From Trichodelitschia bisporula (lineage: Eukaryota; Ascomycota; Dothideomycetes; Phaeotrichales; Phaeotrichaceae): a stretch of DNA of 64,000 nucleotides. Under the pieces are notes generated by a model, which saw only the letters and a program-made list of their open reading frames with translations, did no database searches and had not been told where the DNA came from. Position 1 is the first letter of the stretch, and each line of letters starts with the position of its first letter. Both the position numbers and the translations under genes were made by a program. The DNA is taken from contig ML996704.1 of assembly GCA_010356995.1 (NCBI GenBank), forward strand, positions 418,404 through 482,403, written 5' to 3'. Positions 33,866 through 45,718 of this stretch are shown piece after piece.

Positions 33866-36800
33866 CTATTCAAACTCCGCCTCCTCAACCGGGAACTCCT
33901 CGACAAGCTTCAGAGCCGTCTTCACATTCATACTGCTCAGCTCCTGGACCAGCAACTTCGCCGCATACGGCATAACCATCTTGCGCACCCCCTCGCTGCT
34001 CTGACACGTCTGACACCACCCACTATACCCAATAAGGCCACACGTAGCACAAATATCGCACTCATGCTTATCCGAGCTCAGCATGAGGCGTTCGCGCAGG
34101 AGTTGACTCGCCCCGTAGGCGATCAGACAATCGCGCTCCATCTCGCCCAAGCGTAGACCACCATCTCGCGCGCGACCTTCCGTCGGCTGCCGCGTAAGGA
34201 GGGCGATTGGGCCGGTCGAGCGCGCGTGCATCTTGTCCTGCACCATGTGCTTGAGCTTCTGGTAGTAAATCGGGCCGAAGAAGACGTAAGCGGGTATCGT
34301 CTCGCCGCTCACGCCGCAGGTAAGACTGTCCTTCCCCTCGTAGCTGAATCCGCGGGACAGCAACTCGTCACCCATGTCCTCGACCTTGGACCCGCCGAAG
34401 CACGTGCCGTACTGATGCTCGCCGCGGAGGACACCCGCCTTGCCCGCCAGCAGCTCGATCATTTTCCCCACCGTCATGCGGGAGGGGAAACCATGCGGGT
34501 TCATGATGATATCCGGGCAAATGCCCTTCTGGTCGAAGGGCATATCAGCCTGCTCGGCGATGAGCCCGACAACGCCTTTCTGCCCGTGGCGCGAGGAGAA
34601 TTTATCGCCTAGTTCCGGGCGCCGCGTTTGGCGCGTTAGGATCTTGACCATTGTGACGTCGGTCTCGGTGGCGGTGAGCATGACTTTGTCAATGTAGGAT
34701 GGCACGGGCAGCTTGTACCCTTGGAAAGTGTTGCGGTATTCTTCGCGGCCGGCGGCAGGGCGGGAGGATAGACCGGTGGCGGAGGTGTTCACTGGTGTTT
34801 GCTTGAGGACGAGGTAGTCGCCCTTCTTGACCTCGACGCCGGCTTCGACGATGCCGTCCCCGCCGATGTTCTTGAATCCCGGACGATCGGCCTCGCGCGC
34901 ACCGGCGTTAATGATCTCCTTGCTGCCGTTAAGGAAGCGGCGCAGCGGCACGCTGGTCTTCTTGAATACCTGACAGCGGCCGAAGCCGCGATCGCAGCTC
35001 GCTTTGTTGAGGACCAGTGCATCCTCAATATCGTATCCCGAGTAGGACATCACGGCGACTGTGGCATTTTGCCCGGCGGGTAGCTTGTCGTACTGGATGA
35101 GTTCGATGGTACGCGATTTTACCATTGGGCGTTGGGGGTAGACGAGCAGGTAGAGGAGGGTGTCGAGGCGGCGAAGCTGGTTGTAGGCGATGGCACCGAT
35201 GGCTTGCTTACCCATAGCGCATTGGTAGGTGTTACGGGGAGACTGGTTGTGATGAGGGTAAGGGATGAGGCCAGCCACGGCGCCGAGGATGGCGAACGGC
35301 TCGATTTCGAGATGTGTCGTTGCAAGGGTGATGTCCTTCTCATAGATCGCGATATTTGCATCGTTTTCTTCGTTGACATCCACATACTCGACGAGGCCGC
35401 GATTAAGGAAGTCCTCAAAGTCCATAGTGCCCTTTCGCAAAGAATTGAGGTACCGCGCTGTGACTTTCGATTTGCCATTTTCGACGATGATGAGAGGACG
35501 GCAGATCCGACCCTCGTCCGTCGCGATGTGAACCGCTCTGTGATGGTGATTGATGTATGCACTGACGAACTCGGAGACGCGCCCCATCCGGCGAAACCGC
35601 CGGAACTCGTCCAAGAAATCCCTCGGAGTGTGAGTAAGGGCGATCGGAGTTCCGTTGAGGAAGATGAGGTACGACCCTTCGAGGTACAAATCCTTGCCAT
35701 CGGCAGAGCAGATGTCGACCGCTCCCAAGGCAAGAACAGCATCGTGGACAGGTTCTTCTTCATCCTCGGTAGTGATGTGTGTCATCAGCGCCAGATTTTT
35801 GACTAGACCGCACTGTTCACCTTCGGGGGTATCTGCCAGGCACAACATGCCGTACTGGGATGGTTGCAACGCACGTGGACCGGAGACCTTTCTCGTCTTT
35901 TCGAACTGACTGCTGATACGGGTCAACATCCCCAGGGCGCTGACATAGCTCAGTCTGCTCAGAACGTGAGAGACACCAGCGCGTTCCATTTTGAAGCGCT
36001 TAAGACTCCAGTTACCGGTGGCAATGGCGCGCTCCATTCCGGCGGTGATGTGATTACCGTGCAGCTTGAGATGTTCAAAGGCGTCAAACTCCGAGGTCCG
36101 GTTTGGCTTCTTCATGACCTTGTCGATACGCATTTTGAAATCTTGGTTGAACTTCTTGAAGTGATCTTCGAACAGGAGCGACAACATCTGACCCGCCAGT
36201 TCCAGCCGCTTGTTGCCCACATAATCTCGATCGTCCACAAGGCTGGGGTCGTGCATGGCCATAAGCAATCTCCGGACCATGAAGGCGATATACAGAGCTT
36301 TTGGCCGGAAATCCAGACCGTGGACTGGGACGTGTGTAAAGATGACGGATGACAGAGCTTCAACAGCTTCGCGCTGGTAGTTGCGCTTCTGTGCCATACC
36401 AACAGGGCGCCGCATGAGCTTGACACGCGCCCCGATGTACTCCAGAGCTTGGTACTGGCTGTGTATGTCTTCCTTCATGACTTCTTCGAAGTTGACGGCA
36501 AATTCGTCCTGGTAGATGTCGTCATCTCCGCCGACTAAGAGGAGAATATCATGATCTGAGTTGACACCCATCGCCTTGAAGACTACAACTACCGGGATGT
36601 CTTCGCTGAAAATGTTGTGCTTGAGATAGAGGCGTCCCTTCTTGAGCACAATGTACGTCTTTGACTTGCGCTCATGTGTGTAACTCGTCACGGAAGCCTG
36701 GAGCATTCCCTTGAAGGACTCGATGAGAACTCGATTTTTACTGGCCTGCTCTTGAACGAGAATGACCTTCTCCTGGCCTCTGACCACGAAGTAGCCTCCC

Positions 36801-37570
36801 GGATCGATTGAGCACTCGTCGAGCACCGCCAGTTCGCTCTCCGATTTGCCGTGCAGCACACAGTTCGCGCTCCGCAGCATAATGGGCATACGACCGATAT
36901 TGATATCTTTACGTTTGATCTTTTGTTGTCCTCGCCGGTATACGATATCCACGACGATAGGAGCGGCATAGGTCATGTCGCGCAAACGGCATTCTTGCGG
37001 AGTGACACTAGAAACGCCGTAAAGATCGTCTCCCTCATCGAGGCGATTAGGCCTGAGGACGCGAATGTCCGTGTACTCCAGCCAAAACTTGTTATCGGCA
37101 TCACTGGTGACTCTCTTATTCGCGCGCACAATGTTCTTGAGTTCAACCTCGATGAAGTAGTTAAAGGAGTCAAGATGCTGTTTAATCAGCCCCTTGACTT
37201 TGAGGAAGGCAGGCAGAAGATTCCACTTGTCTCGTGCAGTGTTGATCGGATCTGTTAGATGTTTGCCATCGTAGAATGGCCGAAGGAGCGCCTCATAGCC
37301 ATCATCCGGTCGTCGGCCACGCTTCCTCGGAACTTTATCTGGATCTTGTTGATTCTCCTCGTAGTCATCCAGTATCATAGGGGCTGACTGGTCGACCTCC
37401 TTAGGCTTATGGACAGGAGCGCGTTTGCGTGCCTGAGCTTTGGTGGTATCCTTAGTAGCGGTAAGCATGAAGAAGATCGAAGACGTGGCGGAACGTACCT
37501 TTGCCTCTGCCTGCACTCCTGCAGCTGCAGTCGCCTCTGCGGGCATAGGTTTCCTCGCCTTAGGAGGCAT
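33866..37570 (-). CDS. RET1: RNA polymerase III second-largest subunit (RPC2/Ret1)
   Basis: Forms, with RPC1, the catalytic core of RNA polymerase III in the nucleus, which makes tRNAs and 5S RNA. Two exons (37570-37499 and 37450-33866) give 1,218 residues. The start MPPKARK is preferred over an ATG 31 codons upstream at 37663, whose extra residues look unlike the family. Protrusion, lobe, fork, hybrid-binding and wall regions are present: DKWNLLPAFLKVKGLIKQH, FRRFRRMGRVSEF, SGYDIEDALVLNKAS, GDKFSSRHGQKGVVG and MTVGKMIELLAGKAG. The anchor zinc ribbon is C-terminal (CDICATCGLIGYSGWCQTC). EQADMPFDQKGICPDIIMNP is the Pol III-like form of the clamp-hinge segment. The 48-nt intron is frame-preserving and stop-free, so its removal is inferred from GTACGT and a TAAG end and from the charged N-terminus. 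Confidence 0.95.
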   Translation of the reverse strand: MPPKARKPMPAEATAAAGVQAEAKVRSATSSIFFMLTATKDTTKAQARKRAPVHKPKEVDQSAPMILDDYEENQQDPDKVPRKRGRRPDDGYEALLRPFYDGKHLTDPINTARDKWNLLPAFLKVKGLIKQHLDSFNYFIEVELKNIVRANKRVTSDADNKFWLEYTDIRVLRPNRLDEGDDLYGVSSVTPQECRLRDMTYAAPIVVDIVYRRGQQKIKRKDINIGRMPIMLRSANCVLHGKSESELAVLDECSIDPGGYFVVRGQEKVILVQEQASKNRVLIESFKGMLQASVTSYTHERKSKTYIVLKKGRLYLKHNIFSEDIPVVVVFKAMGVNSDHDILLLVGGDDDIYQDEFAVNFEEVMKEDIHSQYQALEYIGARVKLMRRPVGMAQKRNYQREAVEALSSVIFTHVPVHGLDFRPKALYIAFMVRRLLMAMHDPSLVDDRDYVGNKRLELAGQMLSLLFEDHFKKFNQDFKMRIDKVMKKPNRTSEFDAFEHLKLHGNHITAGMERAIATGNWSLKRFKMERAGVSHVLSRLSYVSALGMLTRISSQFEKTRKVSGPRALQPSQYGMLCLADTPEGEQCGLVKNLALMTHITTEDEEEPVHDAVLALGAVDICSADGKDLYLEGSYLIFLNGTPIALTHTPRDFLDEFRRFRRMGRVSEFVSAYINHHHRAVHIATDEGRICRPLIIVENGKSKVTARYLNSLRKGTMDFEDFLNRGLVEYVDVNEENDANIAIYEKDITLATTHLEIEPFAILGAVAGLIPYPHHNQSPRNTYQCAMGKQAIGAIAYNQLRRLDTLLYLLVYPQRPMVKSRTIELIQYDKLPAGQNATVAVMSYSGYDIEDALVLNKASCDRGFGRCQVFKKTSVPLRRFLNGSKEIINAGAREADRPGFKNIGGDGIVEAGVEVKKGDYLVLKQTPVNTSATGLSSRPAAGREEYRNTFQGYKLPVPSYIDKVMLTATETDVTMVKILTRQTRRPELGDKFSSRHGQKGVVGLIAEQADMPFDQKGICPDIIMNPHGFPSRMTVGKMIELLAGKAGVLRGEHQYGTCFGGSKVEDMGDELLSRGFSYEGKDSLTCGVSGETIPAYVFFGPIYYQKLKHMVQDKMHARSTGPIALLTRQPTEGRARDGGLRLGEMERDCLIAYGASQLLRERLMLSSDKHECDICATCGLIGYSGWCQTCQSSEGVRKMVMPYAAKLLVQELSSMNVKTALKLVEEFPVEEAEFE

Positions 37571-39890
37571 CAGTGCGGGTGCTTTACAGTTCGGCCACCG
37601 TATAATTTGGGCGAATACAAGACGCAGCAAGTCTCGCGTTGCTACAGTAGCGTGAATTGTCACTATTTTTCGACTTTTTTGGGTGTAGGGATCAGAGACG
37701 CGGGCTTGGGTTCACCCCGCCGCGGGGTGCACCGCCACAGGCGCCGCCACGAGCAAGCCCCTGCGTTTGGCGTGCTGCGCTAGCTTGTGTTCGGTAGAGC
37801 CGAGCACGGTCCGACAGGACTACGCGACGGGAAAATGATTGGCCGCCATTTACCCCTCATGAGGCGGGCGTGCCGGGTCTGTTGGGAGCGATGGAGGGGA
37901 AGGAGGGAGATGGAGTTGCTGGTGTTGAGCTTTTACATCCGTACCCTTAGGTCAACGTCAAGTCAATTTCGCCTTTGCCTGTCTGGCTACTGCTGTCAAC
38001 CCACTCCACGGTCATGAACATCACTGTACTTTACTACAGTACACCCAACATCGTACGAACCTCTCCGCATCTGGACTTAAACCAGCGCGGGCCAATAATG
38101 TCGACTCAACACTGCGAAGCCCACCCGGAATAAGCGACGAGATGTGAGGGGTCGGTCGGTCCCGCATGGCATGCAGGTAAGAGGTGAATTTGCAGCACGT
38201 CCATCCGATAGCTCTCGTCACTAGCAGGGCCCCCTTTCGTTACGAAGCGTATAGCGATAAATATGTGCCCTTGGGCGTCATTCGCGCATCTGACCCCATA
38301 AAATGGCTTTCCGGTATCGCGCTTTACTAATTCCCACTTCCCGTGGCGTCTTTGTGGTTCCCAAAAGGTCCCGGTCGTTTCAAGCTTCAAACCAGCGGTG
38401 AGCACCAAGCTCTTAGCACTGGGGCAATAGTTACCACGCCGCCCTTGCTCATAGCTTCCTGTCTTCTCCTCAGGCATCAAGCTGCTTTGCTACTACTTGA
38501 AAGGCGCTGCAACGCTGCACGCGTGAAAAAGACCTGCGTGGCTGCGGTTGCTACTGCGGTGTATGTGTAGGATCATCTCCACCGCTGTGCTTCAGAGCAC
38601 TTCAGCCCAAATTCCGCATCGGCAGCTCATTCTTGCATCAAAAGTGCTTTTTCGTCAGTCCTTTCATACAACTCGACGCTACTTTACCTACCCCCCTGGT
38701 ATACTTCGCAGACTCGTAGTCGATCATGCGCTGCTCTCCGCCCCCTCGCTCAGCACTGACCCCAGGGCTCCCTTACCTGCCCCTCCAAGGCTGCCCGCAG
38801 CCCAACGAGCCCCTCATTTTCATTAGGGAAGAATGCGCAAGTCGTGAGGAGCAAAAAATTGTCGTGTGGCGGGGGTGAGCACTACGACAGCCTCGCTGTG
38901 TGTCGAAAGAGACAGCCTGGCCCCGCTCAGGAAGAGGCGTTCTTCGGAAAGGACGAAACAGCCCTTTTGAGCAAGTACTGTGTTCAGGCTGGATTCCGCA
39001 GCTCCAAAAGCCATATTGCTTCCCCTCAGTCTCATCAGACACGTCTGCCACGCTTGCTGCAATGCCGGATATTGCCCAGGCATCCCGGCAGCTCGTCCCA
39101 ACAGGCAAGCTCTCGACTGCTGTCGCCGATTCTCGCCGCACATTATTGGGCGCTGTTCCCGTCGCAGAGCACCAGCCTAGGGCCCGTACGGGGCAGAGAC
39201 GGCCTCTAAAAGACCGAGAAACGCCAGCCCGACGAGGGTATGGGAGAAGGAATGGTGAGTCGGGCTTCCCAGATGCTGCTAATACCTTCGCACCTTGAGC
39301 ACGGTTCTTACGGAACCATGTAGAAATGATCTGAGCACGAAGCCCTTGGATGGTCAAGAGAGTGTGGGGGGTTCGACGGGTGATGGTGCAGCGAGCTTTG
39401 TGGTCGGTGTTGTTACGCGAGTTTGCGCTGGCAAAAGGGACTTGGGGGAAGAGGTGATGAGACCCGCAGCTAATGAGGCAGACTTGCGGTACGAGTACTT
39501 GCGTGGTACCTCCCGCTGTGGACCATGAAGGTGCAAATCGCAGAGCACGGCATGTACAGTTACATGCGATTGAGCTAGTGATTTTCTGCGCTTGCCTTCT
39601 GCTGCGTGCTTCTCGCTGTTAGGCTGCAAGTCTACTGCAGCAGTAACCTTAACATAAGTTCGATGGGCCCTCTCCGGTCCCAATTCCGATCTATGAAGTT
39701 GAGCAGCAAATCATCAAAAAGGCCCAGATGTTCCAGCCATTCGATAGAATTGTGGCGGTTTCCAGGGTCCATCCTAAGTGCGAGAGACAAGAGAATGTGC
39801 CCTCCGCAGTCCGCTGCCGCCGTTATGCCCGTTTAGACTCTCGACAGCGGAGACCAACCCGCACTAACTTCCGTCTCATAGTCCCCCTCT

Positions 39891-39919
39891 CCCACCACCA
39901 CCACCACCACCACCACCAC
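39891..39919. repeat. CCA/CAC trinucleotide microsatellite
   Basis: About nine uninterrupted CCA triplets lie in the probable leader or promoter of the Pumilio gene. Confidence 0.85.
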
Positions 39920-40445
39920 TACAACCAACCCTCCACATCCCACACACATCCTTCACCATCGCTCTCCGAAGCTGCTGCTGTTGTGACTTTGGACTAGAAT
40001 TATACTCCCCCGCCTGTACAATATCCCAGTTCGCCTCCAGAGCCCCTCGAAACTCCTCTCCGCAGCCCCCCCTCGAACCTTCAACCATTTCCCGCCCACC
40101 TTCCCCCAAAACCCCCCCATCTCATTCTCATCTTCGTCCGGCCGACCTTCCACTCTCCCTTGCAAACCCCACCAAACGCCCTCCTTCACTTGATACCCCT
40201 CCTTACGGCTTGTACTTGTATATTTTATATTGGGGCATTGGTGTGTGCGGCAACCCCACGGTCGTTTACTTGTCCACGCACGGATCCTCCTGCCCAGGGC
40301 TACGTACCTACCTGCCCGGAGCTCTCAACCTGTCCATGTTGTGCAACGAGCTTCTGGGAACTTGACCAACTCCTTTCGTCTCGCTGGAAACTAGTATTTC
40401 CATCACAGTCCACCAGGGCGTAGGCCCTACGATTGAACATCTGCC

Positions 40446-40606
40446 GTAAGTTGGTTCCCTGGCCCCCCCAAAGGCTGGATTCGTTGCCCGGTTGCCGCTC
40501 GTGTTGCTCTCAGGCGGCTACCTCACCCCTCCCCGCCCTCCTCCCAGCCTCACACACCTGGGTCGATACTCTGCTCCGCTCAGTACTGACGTGATGGGCA
40601 TTACAG
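40446..40606 (+). other. Probable 5' UTR intron of the Pumilio gene
   Basis: GTAAGT donor at 40446, TACTGAC branch-like word at 40584-40590 and TTACAG acceptor at 40601-40606, 12 nt before the start codon. Inference without RNA evidence. Confidence 0.45.
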
Positions 40607-40618
40607 CAGATATTCATC

Positions 40619-43600
40619 ATGGCTTTCTCCAACGGCTTACGCTCGCCGCGTGAGGAGACGGCATTTCCTACATACTCTTCATCCATTCGTCCAATTGGCA
40701 ACCAGACGGCCACCTCCAATGCATCGAGCACTCACCCTGAGCGGCAGAGCCTGCACCGTCGGTTTACCACAAACACTGTACCAACACTTCCATCGTTATC
40801 CACTTTGACACCGCTGTCACCAATTGGGCAACAGCGCAGATATGTGGCAGAACCGTCTGATCTAGCGTCATCGGTAAGCAACCTCGCAGTCAGAATACCC
40901 AGAAATCTCCCAGGTCGGCCAGCAGCCAGCTGGCAGCTGTTGCCACGACCTAAAGATGGAATATACTTGGCTTTTTGGCCCATATCTTTACACTGCCAAA
41001 GCCCAGCGTTGTGTGGCAGATGATTAGCTGGGACCCCTTCATATCTCAAGCTGCTTCCCGAGACATCACCTGTAAACTTCTGCTCCTTTGCAATTACGGT
41101 AGCTAACTGCTTTATCGATTCAGACCTTTGACAAGGTTCAGCAGGTAAGCCTCGCTCTGTTACTGCAATACGTTTTTGTGGGGGTGGTCGCTTGAGCATG
41201 GTGTTGCTTCGCCTAGCTCATTCAAGACATGAAGGCGGCACATTGTTCTGAGGTGCATCATATCTGCGTAACTTCGTCTGATGCGTCAGTGCAAGCTGCC
41301 TGGTTACTGCGCTTATTAGGGATATGGGATATGGTTCTTGATACACGCTGCAGCACGTCGCGCAAGTACCAGAACGACTCTTTCCCTTCCCCTAGTCAAT
41401 GGTATGCTGCAAATTGGAATGCTGACCGTTCCAGTTGGAAAGGACGAAACAAGAGTACCTAAAGCTTCGCCAGCAACGGGAACGTTTCCAGACGGAACTG
41501 GAGACACTTGACCGCATCGATCTTCAAAAGAAGGAAGAGATGGAGCGCCTCGAGAACGAGGTCCACGGGTACAACGTCGCGGGACACCTTTCGGAGCCTA
41601 CCACCCCTCCAGAGTATCGCGACAACGGATTCACCCCTGCCTTTTCACGTCCTCATCGCCTATCGTTGGCCAGCATCGCATCACCTCAGAGTTTGAGCTC
41701 GATGGTTTCGCCGCGTGCCGCGCGCTCTGGGTCCGTAGGCTTCTCGAGCTATGCGTCGCACGCCACGCCGCACCAGTCTGTCCCTGGTTCTCGTCGCGGT
41801 TCTGACGAAGAGGACAGCTACGATTCGGAAATAATCACACTCAACAATCGCACTACCGGGTAAGTGCAATCCTACCTTGCAGTTGGCGAAGCAAGGAACT
41901 GCATGCTGTGCGCGAAGACCCTTGCATGCTGCAACATTCTTCGCGTCTGGCTGTCAATATTAGAACCAGAGGCTAACCGCGCGTAGGACCCTCAGGCACA
42001 ATCGCAACTCCGTGCCCGCCAACTTCGATTTTCGTGGCCTGGCAGACAGTTCTGACACCTCGGACGTACACTCTATCCTTGGAATCAAGAACATCCAGAG
42101 CCTTCTCAACGAAGACGATGACAAGTTGATGCCGTCGCATTATCGGACCACTTCAATTGACGGAAAAGGCCGCCTGCACATGAGTGAAAACAGTGAAAAG
42201 TTTCCGATCTTGGTTAGGCGCGACTTTGAAAGCGTTGTGCCAACCACGACGGCATCGTCAGGTCTCGATCGGGCCGGTGTGCTTGCAACCGATGGTGACC
42301 ACCCGACAAACGGCGGATGGCCCTCATTTGCGCGCCACCGTGCTGGCCAACAAAGTCTACCGATGAATACGCTTCGCCCCTCAACACATACCGACGACTT
42401 TGACTTGGGTTCCACGGTACCTTCAGCCCGCAAGCTCACCAACAATCGGCGATCAATGGACGTGCAATTTTCAGTCCCCTCCTTTGGCGAGTCGAAGCGA
42501 TCAAGCCTGCATGCTATTTCGCAGAACGGTACCTCTAACGGTATTCCGAAGCCGACGCTGCAATCGTCCCTCTCCACCAATGACATTCCGACGGTGAAGA
42601 ACTCGAATGGCCTCAATGCGGCCACCAGCGCTGCGTTGAGCCAATCGACTCTAACCCACGCCGAGCAACATCTGCAAAATCATAATGTTAACATCGGTCG
42701 CATCCCCCCTTCTGCCGTCAACCGCCACAGCCGTAAGCTTTCGGCGAGCGACCTCCGCTTGGATGAGAGCAAGCCATTCAACTCGCTTGCGGCGACTCTC
42801 CAGAGCAGCACTGCGCCATTCGGATCCAACACTTCTGTGCCTGCCGTTGCTACTGCGACAACCATACCTCCAACTTCGCCTCATGCCACGTCTGGAGCCA
42901 GCAACCCATTCGTTGCTTCGATGACTGCTGTGACCGCCGGTGTGAGCGCGCCCATGTCGCCACAGACTATGAACGCCTACGCCGCCCAGGCCTACTACGG
43001 CGGCTACGGGGTCCCGATGATCAACATGGCTATGAGCAACCTCAATCTTGGGAGCCCGCAGTGGGCCAACCAAATGCCGATGTACGGCGGAGGCTACCCT
43101 GGATATGGACCGGGATTTCCGCAGTTTCCTGTCGCTAGTCGGTTTCCTGCTGCCGATAACCAGACTCGGGTCATGCAGCAGCGACGTCTCCAGACGGCTG
43201 AAGGTAACAAATAATCTCGCATTGCATCCACATAATCTAATGCTTCGTAGACACAGCACGCTTTGCGAACTTTAAGCTTGAGAACCTAAATGGACGTGTC
43301 TATGAGCTTTGCAAGGATCAGTACGGTTGCCGCTTTCTCCAGCGCAAACTGGAGGAGCAGGACCCGGAGCACGTCAGGATGATCTTTGAGGAGACGAAGA
43401 GCCACGTTGTGGATCTCATGACTGGTGAATGACTACACTTGAGACCGGTGTACCCGTCTAACTTCCTTAGATCCCTTTGGTAACTATCTCTGCCAGAAGT
43501 TGCTAGAGTTCTCCAACGACCACCAGCGGACAGTCCTGATCAACAACGCTGCTCCAAGTATGGTCAAAATTGCCTTGAACCAGCATGGTACTCGCGCGCT

Positions 43601-44648
43601 GCAAAAGATGATTGAGTTCATCTCGACCCAGGACCAGATCCAAACTGTCATCCGCGCCTTCGAGGGAGAAGTCGTCACTCTCATCCAGGACCTCAACGGT
43701 AATCATGTGATTCAGAAATGCCTAAACCACCTCAAGCCACAGGACGCCCAGTTCATCTTTGATGCCGTTGGTATTCACTGTCTCACGGTCGGCACCCACC
43801 GCCACGGCTGCTGCGTTCTCCAGCGATGCATCGACCATGCCACTGGCAACCAGAAGACACAACTTGTTGCACACATCACCTCTAATGCATTGGCATTAGT
43901 CCAGGATCCTTTTGGCAACTACGTCGTCCAGTACATCTGTAAGGACGTTTCCAGGGTAACGGACACAGCTGACACGTTGCAGTGGATTTGAATATTCCTG
44001 ATTTCACGCGCCCATTGTGTCTGAGCTTCTTAACCAAACTCATTGAACTGTCTAAGCAGAAGTTCAGCTCCAATGTCATTGAAAAGGTTCGTCACCTGCC
44101 TGCACTCGTTTTTGCTCAAGCTAATGGGATAAGTGTCTGCGCGTTTCTGATGTGGTGACAAAGCGTCGCATGATCGAGGAGTTGCTGATCGCTCCGACTG
44201 AGATGGAAAAAATCCTCAAGGACCTTTATGCCAACTACGTCATCCAGACTGCTGTAAGTAAATGATTTAGCCCTCTTCAATATTTGACTGACGAGTGCAG
44301 CTCGAGTATGGCGATCCGGAAATCAAGGCCCGCCTCTGGGACATTGTCATTCCCATCCTCCCAAACATCCGTGGCACCCCTTGCGGTCGCCGCCTCTCTC
44401 AAAAGCTGCAGGCAGCGGGCGCGTCGAGGAACGAATTCGAGCCTACCTTGAGCCCGCAGGAAGCTTCGCACCAGCCAGTGGGCCCGATTCCTGGCTTCAC
44501 ACAGCAAGCCAGCATGAGCTATCCTCAGACGCCAGCTATTGCGTCGCCTCAGCCGCACCGGCTCAGCAATGGCACACTTCCCGCCCATCTGCAGAACACT
44601 GTCAACCAGCAGTTCGTTCCGTACTCGCGCGGTGTTCCGTTCTTCTGA
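40619..44648 (+). CDS. Pumilio/PUF-family RNA-binding protein
   Basis: Post-transcriptional regulator expected to bind UGUA-containing 3' UTRs. Nine exons: 40619-40873, 41124-41144, 41435-41859, 41987-43203, 43251-43424, 43471-43938, 43983-44086, 44134-44253 and 44301-44648, giving 1,043 residues. The phases of all joins agree. The second exon is 21 nt and codes TFDKVQQ, which joins LERTKQEYLKLRQQRERF to form a family coiled coil. A Ser-rich disordered region and a Gly/Tyr-rich stretch (YGGYGVPMINMAM) follow. The PUF domain fills about residues 640-965 with repeats such as YGCRFLQRKLEE, FGNYLCQKLLE, HGTRALQKMIE, NGNHVIQKCLN, HGCCVLQRCID, FGNYVVQYIL, FSSNVIEKCL and YANYVIQTAL. These eight repeats each carry the base-reading triad positions. 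It is closest to the Puf3/Pumilio-type group. Confidence 0.94.
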
Positions 44649-45718
44649 ACGCCGGATTATGAGCTTTACGACTGATGACATTCACGTTAGACCGGCATCA
44701 CGGATCTCCTATGCATGACCTGGCGCATTCGTGGCTGCCGATGGCCGACGACTCTTGCTCCTTTTTGATACGGACAGTCATGTACCATCATGCATCTCAT
44801 CCCCAACGATTCACGGCTCTCATGTTTCACTAGGTTCTGTCTCCATACGGATACCTGTACACTACAGCATTTTTCAGCTGCATGTCCCGGCGGCATCGGG
44901 AAACGGATTGGACACCCGGGCCATGAAGACCTTTCGCTTGTACAGCTGTTTCTTCACGATGTTTAAAATACATGAACTACATTCCTACGTCATGATTTCC
45001 TTCGCTGTATTTACACCATGCTTTGCGGCGGCGTTTACCCAATACAGGTGCTTGTCTCCCTACGTCTAGGACAAAATCCGTGATTTTCCTTTTTCTTCGC
45101 CTCTTGTGTTTGTCTCTACGCCTCAATTTCTTTCTTTTCTTCGCCTCAACGCCTTTCCATGCGCTATGAAAAAACTACGATGTATGGGGGTTGTTCTCAT
45201 GGAGCTATGTATGTGATCGATGGATATTTGTGGATACATTTTGCCACTGGAAGATGGGTGGTGTGGGACCCAAGTATCCGACTTTGTCCAAGTGTAGGTG
45301 TAGTCTCATTGATCTTCAACGATTTGCGTAGATTAGGGGTGATGGTGTTTGGAGCTGTGGTGGCTTGTGACTGAGGGGGTGTGCTAGGAGGGGCACCGGG
45401 CTGGGCAGAAGTTTGCTTGCTTCGGCTTCTGGCAGTGGGTAGTTGATGAAAAGGGGCTTCGCTTCATGGTTGTCGGATGGACTGGAGGAGTGGCTTGGGG
45501 TTCACTTCATGTACTTTGAAAACAAATTCCGATATGTGTTTGGGCAACATGAGCTTGTGTCACGGTGACCTGACACTACACTATACTGCCGGCGGTCTGC
45601 TACGCATCTCGACTGCCAAACGTCCAACTTAAATACGAGAAGCGTACGGCATATACAGTTTGGTGTACATCTTCGCCATGCCATGCAATCCCTCTACTCC
45701 TCTACTCCCTCCCCTGAA
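44649..45718. other. Convergent 3' intergenic region
   Basis: 3' regions of the Pumilio gene and the VTC gene. A T-rich stretch at about 45,070-45,150 probably belongs to the Pumilio 3' UTR or terminator. No gene is seen. Confidence 0.5.

Larger units (their letters stand above)
37571..40618. other. 3 kb intergenic region between RPC2 and Pumilio genes
   Basis: Divergent promoters of the Pol III subunit and the Pumilio gene. The part from about 39,870 to 40,618 is pyrimidine-rich and looks like the long Pumilio leader; it holds a CCA microsatellite at 39891-39919 and a probable leader intron. Frames around 38,770-39,360 overlap on both strands and carry no recognisable protein. Confidence 0.5.

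Noticed and set aside
37571-37663. Upstream start for the Pol III subunit (31 extra codons)
   Set aside because: The extra residues (MTIHATVATRDLLRLVFAQI and on) do not resemble the family N-terminus; MPPKARK is the likelier start.
38773-39357. 194-codon minus-strand frame between the RPC2 and Pumilio genes
   Set aside because: Opposed by frames of similar length on the other strand; no domain, no introns and no start context that favours it.
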